A stretch of 64,000 nt of DNA from Polynucleobacter acidiphobus (GTDB lineage Bacteria; Pseudomonadota; Gammaproteobacteria; Burkholderiales; Burkholderiaceae). This document shows, piece after piece, positions 53,545 through 61,906 of the stretch. The position numbers and the translations under genes were made by a program. Where the stretch lies: assembly GCF_003065385.1 (NCBI RefSeq), contig NZ_CP023277.1, positions 1,706,889-1,770,888 on the forward strand. The letters run 5' to 3'. Below the pieces are notes generated by a model. The model was not told the origin of the DNA. It searched no databases and worked only from the letters and a program-made list of their open reading frames with translations. Each line of letters begins with the position of its first letter. Position 1 is the stretch's first letter.

Positions 53545-54345
53545 ATGAACTGGAATTGCATTCTTGAGCGCGTAGCCGAAACTGAATCAACCAACGACGA
53601 TCTCATGGCGCGTTGGCGCACTGGGGCGCTTATCGACCCCATCTCCCGTTTGGCCAAACACCAAACCAAGGGTAAAGGGCGATCTGGGCGACATTGGTTT
53701 GCAGAGCCAAATTCTTCTTTATCGTTCTCGCTCGCTTATCCCTTTGATCAAACACAACAATCCCTGCATGGGCTAAGTCTTGTTTGCGGACTCGCGGTGA
53801 TCCAGGGGATCTCCAAGAGTCTTGGGCTTGATGAAATGAGTCTGCGTCAACACGGTCTTTCACTAAAGTGGCCCAATGACCTTTTGATCAAGGAACGCAA
53901 ATTAGGTGGGATTCTGATTGAGGGGGGGAAACTTGCGGGCTCCAATCCAAATGAACGAATTTGGGTGATTATTGGGATCGGTATGAACTTAAGCCATTCC
54001 AAATCCTTAGAAGACGCCGCGCAACTGCCCATTAGCGCTCTCTCAGAACTCAATCACAAGCACATGCCGATGGAGGCTGATTTAGTTTGGCTCGCCATTC
54101 TCAACGCTCTAGGCGACTATCTTGAACTCTTTGCCAAAAAAGGATTTGTGCCTTTTCGTTCGCAATGGGATTTTTGGGATGCCTATCGCGATCAACCAGT
54201 GAGCATTTCGGAGTCAGGCGTAGTTAAGCAAACAGGCATTGCCCATGGCATTAATGAAGAGGGCGCACTTTTACTGCAAGTGCCTGGTAATAGCGAATTA
54301 ATGGCGATCTATGCCGGAGATGTCTCTTTAAGAAAGCATCTATGA
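53545..54345 (+). CDS. birA: Biotin-[acetyl-CoA-carboxylase] ligase
   Basis: Attaches biotin to carboxylases. The 266-aa protein has the ETESTNDDLMAR motif, the biotin loop KGKGRSGRHWFAEPNSSLSF and the catalytic Lys region KWPNDLLIKERKLGGIL. It lacks the N-terminal DNA-binding domain of E. coli BirA, so it is a monofunctional ligase. Overlaps coaX by 4 bases. Confidence 0.95.
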   Translation: MNWNCILERVAETESTNDDLMARWRTGALIDPISRLAKHQTKGKGRSGRHWFAEPNSSLSFSLAYPFDQTQQSLHGLSLVCGLAVIQGISKSLGLDEMSLRQHGLSLKWPNDLLIKERKLGGILIEGGKLAGSNPNERIWVIIGIGMNLSHSKSLEDAAQLPISALSELNHKHMPMEADLVWLAILNALGDYLELFAKKGFVPFRSQWDFWDAYRDQPVSISESGVVKQTGIAHGINEEGALLLQVPGNSELMAIYAGDVSLRKHL

Positions 54346-55151
54346 GCTCATTCTTACTGATTGATATTGGTAACTCGCGCTTAAAGTGGGCAAGTGTGAA
54401 TAGCAAACGCAATCCCGTCGAGCGCGATAAAAAATTATGGGATCATTCCGGTGCCATTGATACCAAGTTACTAGGCTCAAAAGAGCACCGTGATGAGCTG
54501 GCTCACTACATTCTCAATACCATCCCAACCCCAAGTGCGATTGGACTTTGCTGTGTGGCGACAGAATCTGCAGTCCAACAGCTCAATGAGCTACTTCAGC
54601 CCTGGCAACACTGTCCCCAGTTTCGTCTGCTCGGAAACTCATCATATCCATCTCTGCGCACGCAATACCAAAACACCCACACCCTGGGTGCCGATCGCTG
54701 GGCCGCATTAATTGCTGCACGAGAGCTATCGAATGACAACACCTTAGTGATTAGTGCCGGTACCGCAACAACCATTGATTTTTTGGGTGGCAATGGAATG
54801 CACTATGGTGGTTGGATCCTGCCGGGGTTGGGACTCATGCGCCAAAGCCTATTGCAACATACCGCCGGTCTTAATGTAGCGAGCCTTGATCAAGGATCGG
54901 CTGGCATAGGATTGGATACTGCGAGTGCGATTGATGAAGGATCGCGGCTAGTCCATCTGGGGGCGGTCACGCAGGCAATGAATTTTGCTAAACAGCGGCA
55001 TCAAGCCATTACCCGTGTATGGATCGATGGAGGTCATGCCGCTACCTTATTTGATGGGCTGATTCACAATCAAATTCCCGCAGAAAAAATGCCGAGTTTG
55101 GTACTCCGAGGGCTTTGGGCTTGGCTCAATACCCAAGTCGCAAGAAACTAA
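54342..55151 (+). CDS. coaX: Type III pantothenate kinase
   Basis: Phosphorylates pantothenate, first step of CoA synthesis. The 269-aa protein has the nucleotide-binding LLIDIGNSRLKWAS, LGADRWAAL, SAGTATTIDFL and GGWILPGLGLMR. birA-coaX fusion or linkage is common in betaproteobacteria. Ends overlap rfaE2 tail-to-tail by 4 bases. Confidence 0.95.
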   Translation: MSSFLLIDIGNSRLKWASVNSKRNPVERDKKLWDHSGAIDTKLLGSKEHRDELAHYILNTIPTPSAIGLCCVATESAVQQLNELLQPWQHCPQFRLLGNSSYPSLRTQYQNTHTLGADRWAALIAARELSNDNTLVISAGTATTIDFLGGNGMHYGGWILPGLGLMRQSLLQHTAGLNVASLDQGSAGIGLDTASAIDEGSRLVHLGAVTQAMNFAKQRHQAITRVWIDGGHAATLFDGLIHNQIPAEKMPSLVLRGLWAWLNTQVARN

Positions 55152-55645
55152 GAACGAATCTTGCCAAGTAGGTTCGTAGTGGAGCGCTCATAAATAAAGG
55201 GGATCGCGTATGCTTTTCCACCCCATGATTGCACCAGCTTGGTTTCCTCTAAAGACTCGATTGCATAATCTCCGCCTTTGACATAAATATCTGGACGGAT
55301 CCTACGAATCAAGTCGACAGGGGTCTCCTCTGAAAACAGCACTACCAAATCAACGCTTTCAAGTGCCGCCAAAAGGGCCATACGATCCTCTTGCCCATTA
55401 ATCGGGCGATCAGCACCTTTTCCTAACATTCGCACCGATGCATCTGAATTAACACCCACGACCAAACTTTTGCCAAGCTGGCGAGCTTGCGCTAAGTAAC
55501 TGACATGTCCCCGGTGCAAAAGATCGAATACGCCATTCGTAAAAACCATGGGGCGAGCCAAGGACTCTAACTTTGCCTCTAAATCCCCACTAGCAGCACA
55601 TAGTTTCGCTTCAAAGGCAGGGGGCTTTAGGATTGGCTGCGTCAT
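55148..55645 (-). CDS. rfaE2: D-glycero-beta-D-manno-heptose-1-phosphate adenylyltransferase
   Basis: Activates heptose-1-phosphate for LPS inner-core synthesis. The 165-aa nucleotidyltransferase has FTNGVFDLLHRGHVSYLAQA, NSDASVRMLGKGADRP and DIYVKGGDY. It corresponds to the C-terminal half of E. coli HldE; a separate kinase must exist elsewhere. TAGAAT lies 7 bases before its ATG. Confidence 0.95.
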   Translation of the reverse strand: MTQPILKPPAFEAKLCAASGDLEAKLESLARPMVFTNGVFDLLHRGHVSYLAQARQLGKSLVVGVNSDASVRMLGKGADRPINGQEDRMALLAALESVDLVVLFSEETPVDLIRRIRPDIYVKGGDYAIESLEETKLVQSWGGKAYAIPFIYERSTTNLLGKIRS

Positions 55646-55652
55646 AGATCAA

Positions 55653-55658
55653 ATTCTA
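55653..55658 (-). promoter_or_regulatory. -10-like element TAGAAT before rfaE2
   Basis: Minus-strand TAGAAT, then TTGATCT, then ATG at 55645: 7-base spacing, leaderless prediction. Confidence 0.44.
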
Positions 55659-55778
55659 GATGATTCCTACCCAAAACCCTGCTCGATCCTGAATTAAAGG
55701 GGTAATTTTCCCCAAAACACAAAAGAAGGCGGAAGACGGTAGACTTCAAGGTTTCTAGCTTAAAAGTGAGGATTCTTG

Positions 55779-56354
55779 ATGAAATGGTTAATCATGATTT
55801 CCCTATTTGGTGCAACGACCATGCTAAGTCCAAATGATGCCCAGGCCAACCCATCGGTAAATAAGTGCAGTCCCGCACTGTCACATACCTTTCCAAGGCT
55901 TCAGGATGAAATCCCACAAAGTCTTTGCCAATACCAAGGTAAGGTCATCATGGTCGTGAATACAGCCAGCTTTTGTGGTTTTACCAGTCAGTATGAGTCA
56001 CTCGAGAAAATCTATGCCCGTTATAAAGATCGTGGCTTTGTGATTCTGGGCTTTCCATCGAATGATTTTGGGCAACAGGAGCCCGGATCGAATAAAGAAA
56101 TCGCGGAGTTTTGCAAAAATACCTACGATGTAAAATTCCCAATGTTTGCTAAAAGCTCCGTTAGTGGCAGAGAAGCGAATCCTCTATTTAAGATGTTGAT
56201 TGTCAAAACGGGGACCACTCCAAAGTGGAATTTTTACAAATACCTGATTGATCGTGACGGCAATATTGTTGATTCCTTTAATAGCCTAACGAAACCCGAT
56301 AGCAAATCGATTACCTCTGAAATTGAAAAACTACTAAAGTCAAAAGCCTCGTGA
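55779..56354 (+). CDS. Secreted glutathione-peroxidase-family protein
   Basis: Thiol peroxidase reducing H2O2 or lipid hydroperoxides. The 191-aa protein has a signal peptide (likely cut AQA|NP, residue 23), the redox Cys66 in NTASFCGFTSQYESLE, FPSNDFGQQEPGS and the Trp-Asn WNFYKYLID. Periplasmic location is inferred from the signal. First gene of the gpx-FAD-DUF1365-cfa-SDR run; GAGG ribosome-binding site before the ATG at 55779. Confidence 0.9.
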   Translation: MKWLIMISLFGATTMLSPNDAQANPSVNKCSPALSHTFPRLQDEIPQSLCQYQGKVIMVVNTASFCGFTSQYESLEKIYARYKDRGFVILGFPSNDFGQQEPGSNKEIAEFCKNTYDVKFPMFAKSSVSGREANPLFKMLIVKTGTTPKWNFYKYLIDRDGNIVDSFNSLTKPDSKSITSEIEKLLKSKAS

Positions 56355-57739
56355 ATACTGCTTCCCATTCCATGCCCCAAAAGAAAGTTGCGATTGTTGG
56401 CGCCGGCATCTCCGGCTTAGGCTGCGCATATGCATTACAAAAAAATGCGGGGGTTCATGTCACGCTATTTGAGGAAGCTTCGCATATTGGCGGACACAGC
56501 AACACCGTTGATATTGAGGTTCCGGGTCGCAATGGTGCAATCAAGTGCGCCGTGGATACTGGGTTTCTAGTCTTTAACCGAAAAACCTATCCGCGCCTAA
56601 CGCGTTTATTTGAGGAACTGCAGGTTCCAATTGCCTTATCGGAAATGACCTTCTCGGTTTCCATTGATCACTCTCTAGAATGGTCGGGCGATAATCTCAA
56701 TACTTTATTTGGGCAACGAAAGAATCTACTTCGCCCAGCATTTTGGAGAATGGTTGCCGATATCCTACGTTTTAATCGCTTGGCAACGGCACTAGCAACG
56801 AAACAAGTAAGCGCCGGGCATAGCACCGATCCAAAGCAGTTGCAATCGATCGCGTCGTTTCTGGATGAACATGGATTTAGTCAATCGTTTAGGGAGTGGT
56901 ACTTTTTGCCAATGATTGGTGCGATCTGGTCATGCCCCACCCAACAGATGCTCGAGTTTCCGATCGAAACCATGGTGCGGTTTTGTCATAACCATGGACT
57001 CTTGCAGGTCAACAATCGTCCACAATGGCTAACCGTGAAGGGTGGATCGAAAGAGTATGTGGCAAGACTAATCAACGCGATGCATCCGGATCGATTTAAG
57101 TTAATTCGTGAGTCGGTCAAAAAAGTGAATGTGCCAGATGCACAAAGCCCAGATAAGCGTATTGAATTAATTAGCTCCCAAGGGATTCATTATTTTGACG
57201 AAGTCATCATGGCTTGCCACAGCGATGAAAGCCTAAAACTACTCCATGGGATTGATGAATTTGATCGCTCTCTCTTAGCTGCCATCCCCTATCAAGCAAA
57301 TCGTGCGGTGTTACACCGTGATGCCAGCCTTTTACCTCAGACCAAGCGCTGCTGGGCAGCCTGGAACTATAAAACCACTTACACCAAAAATCAGATTCAA
57401 TCGGTCAGTGTGGACTATCTCATCAATAAGCTACAACCCCTACCAGCTGCTTTGCATGAAGAACCGATTATTGTGAGCCTTAACCCCCTGATTGACCCAA
57501 AACCTGAATTGGTCTTTAAGGAGATTTCCTATTCACATCCCATTTTTGATGCCAAAGCGATTTCGGCACAGAAGAATCTTTCATTAATTCAAGGTAAGGC
57601 AGGAATTTGGTTCTGTGGCGCGTGGACTGGATACGGCTTTCATGAGGACGGTCTTCGCTCAGGAGAATTGGTCGCAGCTGACCTTGTTGCCTCGCTCCAT
57701 GCCCCGCTTAAGCGCCCGCCATTGCAATCGGCTAACTAA
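56351..57739 (+). CDS. FAD-dependent amine-oxidase-like oxidoreductase
   Basis: A 462-aa flavoprotein with N-terminal dinucleotide-binding motif VAIVGAGISGLGCAYAL, glutamate loop VTLFEEASHIGGHSNTV and a C-terminal FAD motif GIWFCGAWTGYGFHEDGLRSG. It is the COG2907 type always seen with DUF1365 and cfa genes. Starts at GTG overlapping the gpx stop (4 bases); an ATG at 56372 is an alternative. Probably oxidises membrane lipids or a lipid precursor. Confidence 0.88.
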   Translation: MNTASHSMPQKKVAIVGAGISGLGCAYALQKNAGVHVTLFEEASHIGGHSNTVDIEVPGRNGAIKCAVDTGFLVFNRKTYPRLTRLFEELQVPIALSEMTFSVSIDHSLEWSGDNLNTLFGQRKNLLRPAFWRMVADILRFNRLATALATKQVSAGHSTDPKQLQSIASFLDEHGFSQSFREWYFLPMIGAIWSCPTQQMLEFPIETMVRFCHNHGLLQVNNRPQWLTVKGGSKEYVARLINAMHPDRFKLIRESVKKVNVPDAQSPDKRIELISSQGIHYFDEVIMACHSDESLKLLHGIDEFDRSLLAAIPYQANRAVLHRDASLLPQTKRCWAAWNYKTTYTKNQIQSVSVDYLINKLQPLPAALHEEPIIVSLNPLIDPKPELVFKEISYSHPIFDAKAISAQKNLSLIQGKAGIWFCGAWTGYGFHEDGLRSGELVAADLVASLHAPLKRPPLQSAN

Positions 57740-57762
57740 GATAAAGATTAGTATTGCGAGCG

Positions 57763-58548
57763 ATGGCGCATCCACTGATTAATTTTGGTCAAGTCAAGCA
57801 TAGCCGCTTAAGACCGGTAGTCAATCGATTTAGTTATGGAGTCTTCACATTAAAGATCCCAATGCGAGAGCGCAATCGTAATCCCGAGCTTCTCAAACAA
57901 TATGGCATGGGCGATAACCAATGGGCCTTTTACTCGTTTTACGACCGCGATCATGGTCACGGTACGGAAAATTCTCTGGCCTGGGCAGAGTCTCTTTTTG
58001 AGCAAGAGGGTGTTTCAATTCCTGATGGTGAAATTTGGCTACAAACATTTCCAAGAGTGTTAGGTTACGTGTTTAATCCTGTTAGCTTTTGGATCTACAC
58101 GGATGGGCATCAAGCGGTACGTGCGATCCTAGCTGAAGTGAATAACACTTTTGGTGAACGGCACTGTTACCTGCTTCACAAAAAAGATGGTGCAGAATTA
58201 TTTTCAGGCGAAACGCTGATTAGTCAGAAAATTTTTCATGTATCGCCATTTTGTGATGTTTCTGGTGAGTATCGGTTTCGGTTTCTTTTTTCCAAAGACA
58301 GCCAACGCAAAATGGATTCGGTATGTCGCATTGAGCTTTACACCGATCATCAGCCACTGATCTACACCAGCATTAGTGGTCAAGATTTTCCCCTGTCACG
58401 CTCTGCTTTGAGCCGTGCGAAGCTGCGTTACCCGATGATGACCTTTGGCGTGATTGCGCGCATTCATTGGCAAGCCCTCAAACTTTGGCTAAAGGGGGTA
58501 CCATTTTACTCAAAACCAACGCCCCCTAGAATTGAAGTAAGCTCATGA
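57763..58548 (+). CDS. DUF1365 family protein
   Basis: A 261-aa protein of unknown biochemistry, conserved with FAD oxidoreductase and cyclopropane synthase genes. Recognisable phrases: FGQVKHSRLRPVVNRFSY, QTFPRVLGYVFNPVSFW, EVNNTFGERHCYLL and FHVSPFCDVSGEYRF. ATG at 57763 chosen over a TTG nine bases upstream. Overlaps cfa by 4 bases (ATGA), consistent with coupled function in lipid modification. Confidence 0.9.
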   Translation: MAHPLINFGQVKHSRLRPVVNRFSYGVFTLKIPMRERNRNPELLKQYGMGDNQWAFYSFYDRDHGHGTENSLAWAESLFEQEGVSIPDGEIWLQTFPRVLGYVFNPVSFWIYTDGHQAVRAILAEVNNTFGERHCYLLHKKDGAELFSGETLISQKIFHVSPFCDVSGEYRFRFLFSKDSQRKMDSVCRIELYTDHQPLIYTSISGQDFPLSRSALSRAKLRYPMMTFGVIARIHWQALKLWLKGVPFYSKPTPPRIEVSS

Positions 58549-59795
58549 TTCGACCCGGACAATCCCTGCTCCACAAATTATCGGTATCGCGCACTGAAAA
58601 AATCCCGGCAGATGGAAAACTAAGTCTTGCTGCTCGGACCATTGAGCGCCTCTTAAAGCAGTTATCCATCGGTCATCTGGTGATGACTTTTCCAAATGGT
58701 GAACAGCGTGAATTTGGCAATCGAACCGATTCCTTACATGCTGAGATTCGCTTCCATCGCTGGTCTGCATTCCAAGACATTTTGCGGCATGGTGATATTG
58801 GCTTTGCTGAAGGGTATATCCGCGGGGATTGGGACAGCCCCCATCTTGAAAAGTTACTCGACCTCGCCGTCAAGAACCGCAATGTTCTTGAACGTGCCAT
58901 TTATGGCAATTGGTTCGGGTCCTTAGTGTATCGATTTCGTCATTTTCTGAACCGGAACAATAAGGCGGGCAGCAAAAAGAATATTCATGCGCACTACGAC
59001 CTAGGCAATGCGTTTTATCGCCTGTGGCTTGATCCCAGCATGACCTATTCGAGCGCTTGGTTTGGGGCTGACTCGAATGCCAGTTTGGAGCTTGCGCAAC
59101 GGGCAAAATATCGCAATATCTTAAATTCTCTGGCACTTCAACCCAATAGCAAGATTCTAGAGATTGGTTGTGGGTGGGGTGGATTTATGGAAGAAGCAGC
59201 CCTTGCCGGTCACCGGGTTACAGGACTCACCCTCTCAACCGAACAGCAGTCATTTGCAATGGATCGCGTCAATCGACAATGGCCCAATCGCCATGAAGTA
59301 CGACTTCAAGACTATCGGGATTGCAAGGATCAATTTGATGGGATCGCCTCCATTGAAATGTTTGAAGCAGTTGGCGAGCAATATTGGCCAATGTATTTTG
59401 AAACCATTGCCCGCTGCCTGAAGCAAAATGGCAAAGCATGTATTCAAACGATTGTGATCGCTGAAAATCTGTTTGACCGTTATCGCAAAAGCACGGACTT
59501 TATTCAGCAATATATTTTCCCGGGTGGGATGTTGCCATCCCGAGAAGCATTTAAACACTATGCACAACAAGCGGGGCTGCAAATCGAATGTGAATTCGCC
59601 TTTGGGCATGACTATGCCAAAACCCTTTGTATTTGGTATGAGCACTTTAATCAAAAACTCCCTGAAATCCGAGAGCTTGGGTTTGATGAACCCTTCATTC
59701 GGTTATGGAACTTTTATCTGATGTACTGTGCAGCCGGCTTCAAAGAACAAAATATTGATGTCGTTCAATTTACGCTCAGCCACCAACCGAAATAG
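58545..59795 (+). CDS. cfa: Cyclopropane-fatty-acyl-phospholipid synthase family methyltransferase
   Basis: SAM-dependent enzyme modifying unsaturated acyl chains in membrane phospholipids. The 416-aa protein has NIHAHYDLGNAFYRLWLD, MTYSSAWF, SAM loop LEIGCGWGGFMEEAA, IEMFEAVGEQYWP and the C-terminal tyrosine-rich NFYLMYCAAGF. Because of its DUF1365/FAD neighbours it may make cyclopropane or alternative methylated (for example furan-type) fatty acids; the sequence alone does not decide. Confidence 0.93.
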   Translation: MIRPGQSLLHKLSVSRTEKIPADGKLSLAARTIERLLKQLSIGHLVMTFPNGEQREFGNRTDSLHAEIRFHRWSAFQDILRHGDIGFAEGYIRGDWDSPHLEKLLDLAVKNRNVLERAIYGNWFGSLVYRFRHFLNRNNKAGSKKNIHAHYDLGNAFYRLWLDPSMTYSSAWFGADSNASLELAQRAKYRNILNSLALQPNSKILEIGCGWGGFMEEAALAGHRVTGLTLSTEQQSFAMDRVNRQWPNRHEVRLQDYRDCKDQFDGIASIEMFEAVGEQYWPMYFETIARCLKQNGKACIQTIVIAENLFDRYRKSTDFIQQYIFPGGMLPSREAFKHYAQQAGLQIECEFAFGHDYAKTLCIWYEHFNQKLPEIRELGFDEPFIRLWNFYLMYCAAGFKEQNIDVVQFTLSHQPK

Positions 59796-59803
59796 GGTAA
59801 TCA

Positions 59804-60580
59804 ATGAAACAACCAGCGATTTTGAACTATCAGCAACAACGCGTATGGGTGATTGGGGCATCGAGCGGCATTGGTGAGGCTTGCGTTAAGGCCCTTTTTC
59901 AAAAAGGAGCTCGGGTTGCACTATCGAGTCGTCGCGTCGAACGCCTTGAGGCAATTGCTCAGACTCATCCAAAGGACGATTATCTAATCCTACCTGTTGA
60001 TGTCATGCGTGAGGCTGATATTCAAGAGGCATATCAGAAGATTGAGAACGAATGGGGCGGTATTGATTTACTGCTTTTTGTCTCCGGAATTTATATTCCG
60101 ATGCGAGCAGATACCTTCAATATGGCCGACGCTGAGAAAACGGTCGATTCGAATCTCTTGGGTCCAATGCGTGCAGTTGGGGTTGTATTGCCGGCGATGC
60201 TTGCCCGCGGTAGCGGACATATTGCCATTGTCGGCAGTGTTGCAGGCTATAGCGGTTTACCCAAGGCCTTGGCTTACGGGCCAACAAAGGCAGCGATGAT
60301 TAATTTCTGCGAAACCTTGTTTTATGATCTGCAGCCCAAGGGTATTGGGGTTCATATGATTTCTCCGGGCTTTGTGGAAACCGAAGCAACTGCTCAAAAT
60401 GACTTTGAAATGCCGGCCCTGATCTCTGCACAGACTGCCGCTAATGAAATCCTAGATGGAATTACGCGCGGAGAATTTGATATTCACTTCCCCAAACGCT
60501 TTTCAGGTTTTTTAAAGTTCTTACGCATCTTGCCCTACCCAATCTACTTTTGGATATTGCGTAAATTTGTGAAGATCTAA
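59804..60580 (+). CDS. Short-chain dehydrogenase/reductase
   Basis: A 258-aa SDR with the NAD(P) motif VIGASSGIGEACVKAL (TGxxxGIG variant), basic residues SSRRVERL that favour NADPH, catalytic Ser in VGSVAGYSG and YGPTKAAM (YxxxK). A hydrophobic C-terminal segment (FLRILPYPIYFWILRKF) suggests membrane association. Nine bases after cfa, so it closes the lipid-modification run. Substrate unknown. Confidence 0.9.
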   Translation: MKQPAILNYQQQRVWVIGASSGIGEACVKALFQKGARVALSSRRVERLEAIAQTHPKDDYLILPVDVMREADIQEAYQKIENEWGGIDLLLFVSGIYIPMRADTFNMADAEKTVDSNLLGPMRAVGVVLPAMLARGSGHIAIVGSVAGYSGLPKALAYGPTKAAMINFCETLFYDLQPKGIGVHMISPGFVETEATAQNDFEMPALISAQTAANEILDGITRGEFDIHFPKRFSGFLKFLRILPYPIYFWILRKFVKI

Positions 60581-60582
60581 GT

Positions 60583-61230
60583 CTATTTGTAGCCGTCTTT
60601 GCGGACTTTATTCACTAAGAAATCCATCACCTGAATAGACTTGGCACGTGAGCCAGCAATCGATGGCGATGTAATGTACTTCCCCTGAATCGCCACGGTT
60701 GGTACACCATCAATTCGGTAGGCATTCCCTAACTGATTAGCAGCGCGGGCTTTTGAAAGAACAGCAAACGAGCGATAGGCTGCTAAGAATGCATTACGAT
60801 CAACGCCTTGAGCGGCGACCCAATCGGCAATCTCGTTTTCATTGAGAAGTCGCTTGTTCTCACGATGCATGGCAAACATCACTTTGTCATTAAGCGCCTC
60901 ACCCTTTCCCAAAGACTCCAGGGCATAAAACAATAAGCTATGGGGCATTAGTTCATCACGAAAGGCAATGGGCACTTTCTTAAATACAACATCTTTATTC
61001 TGACGCTTTAACCAAGCCTTTAGATCGGGCTCAAACTCGAAGCAATGGGGGCAGCCATACCAAAAGAATTCAATCACCTCGACCTTACCTTTTACATCGA
61101 TTGGCTGGGCAATCGGTAAAACGCGGTAATCAAAACCTTCTTCAACCTTAATCGGGGCTTGTGCAAGTGCAAATGATTGCAGACCAAATAAGGTCAAGAT
61201 CAGGACAAAGATTTTGAATAAAGATTTCAT
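60583..61230 (-). CDS. dsbA: Thiol:disulfide interchange protein DsbA
   Basis: Periplasmic oxidase that makes disulfides in secreted proteins. The 215-aa protein has a signal peptide ending ALA|QA near residue 23, active site CPHC at 60-63 in FFWYGCPHCFEFEP and cis-Pro GVPTVAIQG. Its ATG overlaps the SPOR gene stop by 4 bases. Confidence 0.95.
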   Translation of the reverse strand: MKSLFKIFVLILTLFGLQSFALAQAPIKVEEGFDYRVLPIAQPIDVKGKVEVIEFFWYGCPHCFEFEPDLKAWLKRQNKDVVFKKVPIAFRDELMPHSLLFYALESLGKGEALNDKVMFAMHRENKRLLNENEIADWVAAQGVDRNAFLAAYRSFAVLSKARAANQLGNAYRIDGVPTVAIQGKYITSPSIAGSRAKSIQVMDFLVNKVRKDGYK

Positions 61231-61859
61231 GATCGATTTACACGAATAACAGTGGGTTTAATTCCAAGGATGGTTAATTTACTGCGAACGGAGGTGGTAT
61301 CTTCAATGCTGCCAAATGGGCCAATCCGAACTCGCCAAACCGAGTTTCCATCAACGGCGCTTTCACTCAGTTGCGCCTGAATACCCTGCATGGCTAAATT
61401 TGCCTTTTGTGCATCGGCTTCAGTGCGCTGATTAAATACACCGGTTTGAACATAAAACAAAGTATCTGCTTTAGGCTCAGGTTTCGCTTCGGGGGTCTTA
61501 CCCGCTGCAATATCTGCGATTGGATCGCGTGCGGGGTCGGCTCCGCCAATGCCAGGAACTTTGGTCTGTAGCGGCTTATTAAGGTCAAGCTGAGGTGCGG
61601 CAACCGCAGTCTCTTCCTCGGTCTCTTTGTCTGATTTTGGTGGGAGCGGCTTCATAAAAGCAGGCGCGCTTGGGGCCCGAACTCCTGGCTTTTCTTGCGG
61701 CTGCGATTTCATTAAATACCACGCCACAATCAGCGCTAGACCTACCCCAACAAAAACGCCAATCAAAACACCCATAATCATTCCGCCCGATTCGGATGAG
61801 CCCAGTAGTTGGGTAGCAGATCGCTTTTCTAGTGCGTCGGATGATTTAATGTCAGCCAT
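61227..61859 (-). CDS. SPOR-domain membrane protein
   Basis: A 210-aa protein with a transmembrane helix at about residues 28-50 (MIMGVLIGVFVGVGLALIV), a Pro/Ala-rich periplasmic linker and a C-terminal SPOR peptidoglycan-binding domain (YVQTGVFNQRTEADAQKANL ... WRVRIGPFGSIED). Likely septal peptidoglycan-binding. The FtsN-like architecture is shared with the argS-SPOR-dsbA neighbourhood in betaproteobacteria. Confidence 0.92.
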   Translation of the reverse strand: MADIKSSDALEKRSATQLLGSSESGGMIMGVLIGVFVGVGLALIVAWYLMKSQPQEKPGVRAPSAPAFMKPLPPKSDKETEEETAVAAPQLDLNKPLQTKVPGIGGADPARDPIADIAAGKTPEAKPEPKADTLFYVQTGVFNQRTEADAQKANLAMQGIQAQLSESAVDGNSVWRVRIGPFGSIEDTTSVRSKLTILGIKPTVIRVNRS

Positions 61860-61866
61860 GGCCTCT

Positions 61867-61872
61867 ATCTTA
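61867..61872 (-). promoter_or_regulatory. -10-like TAAGAT before the SPOR gene, beside an inverted repeat
   Basis: Minus-strand TAAGAT ends 7 bases before the ATG at 61859; TTGCTC about 18 bases further up may be a -35. Directly upstream, a perfect 7-bp inverted repeat CTTGCTC / GAGCAAG (61876-61897, 8-base spacer) overlaps the promoter and could be an operator or an argS terminator. Confidence 0.42.
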
Positions 61873-61906
61873 ACTCTTGCTCAAAAATGCGAGCAAGCCG
61901 CTTAAA

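Noticed and set aside
55697..55715. AGGGGTAATTTTCCCC as a terminator or operator before gpx
   Set aside because: The stem has only four strong pairs, no T-run follows on either strand, and no other evidence supports it.
59250..59654. 134-codon minus-strand ORF inside cfa
   Set aside because: Shadow of the methyltransferase gene; no start context, no family resemblance.
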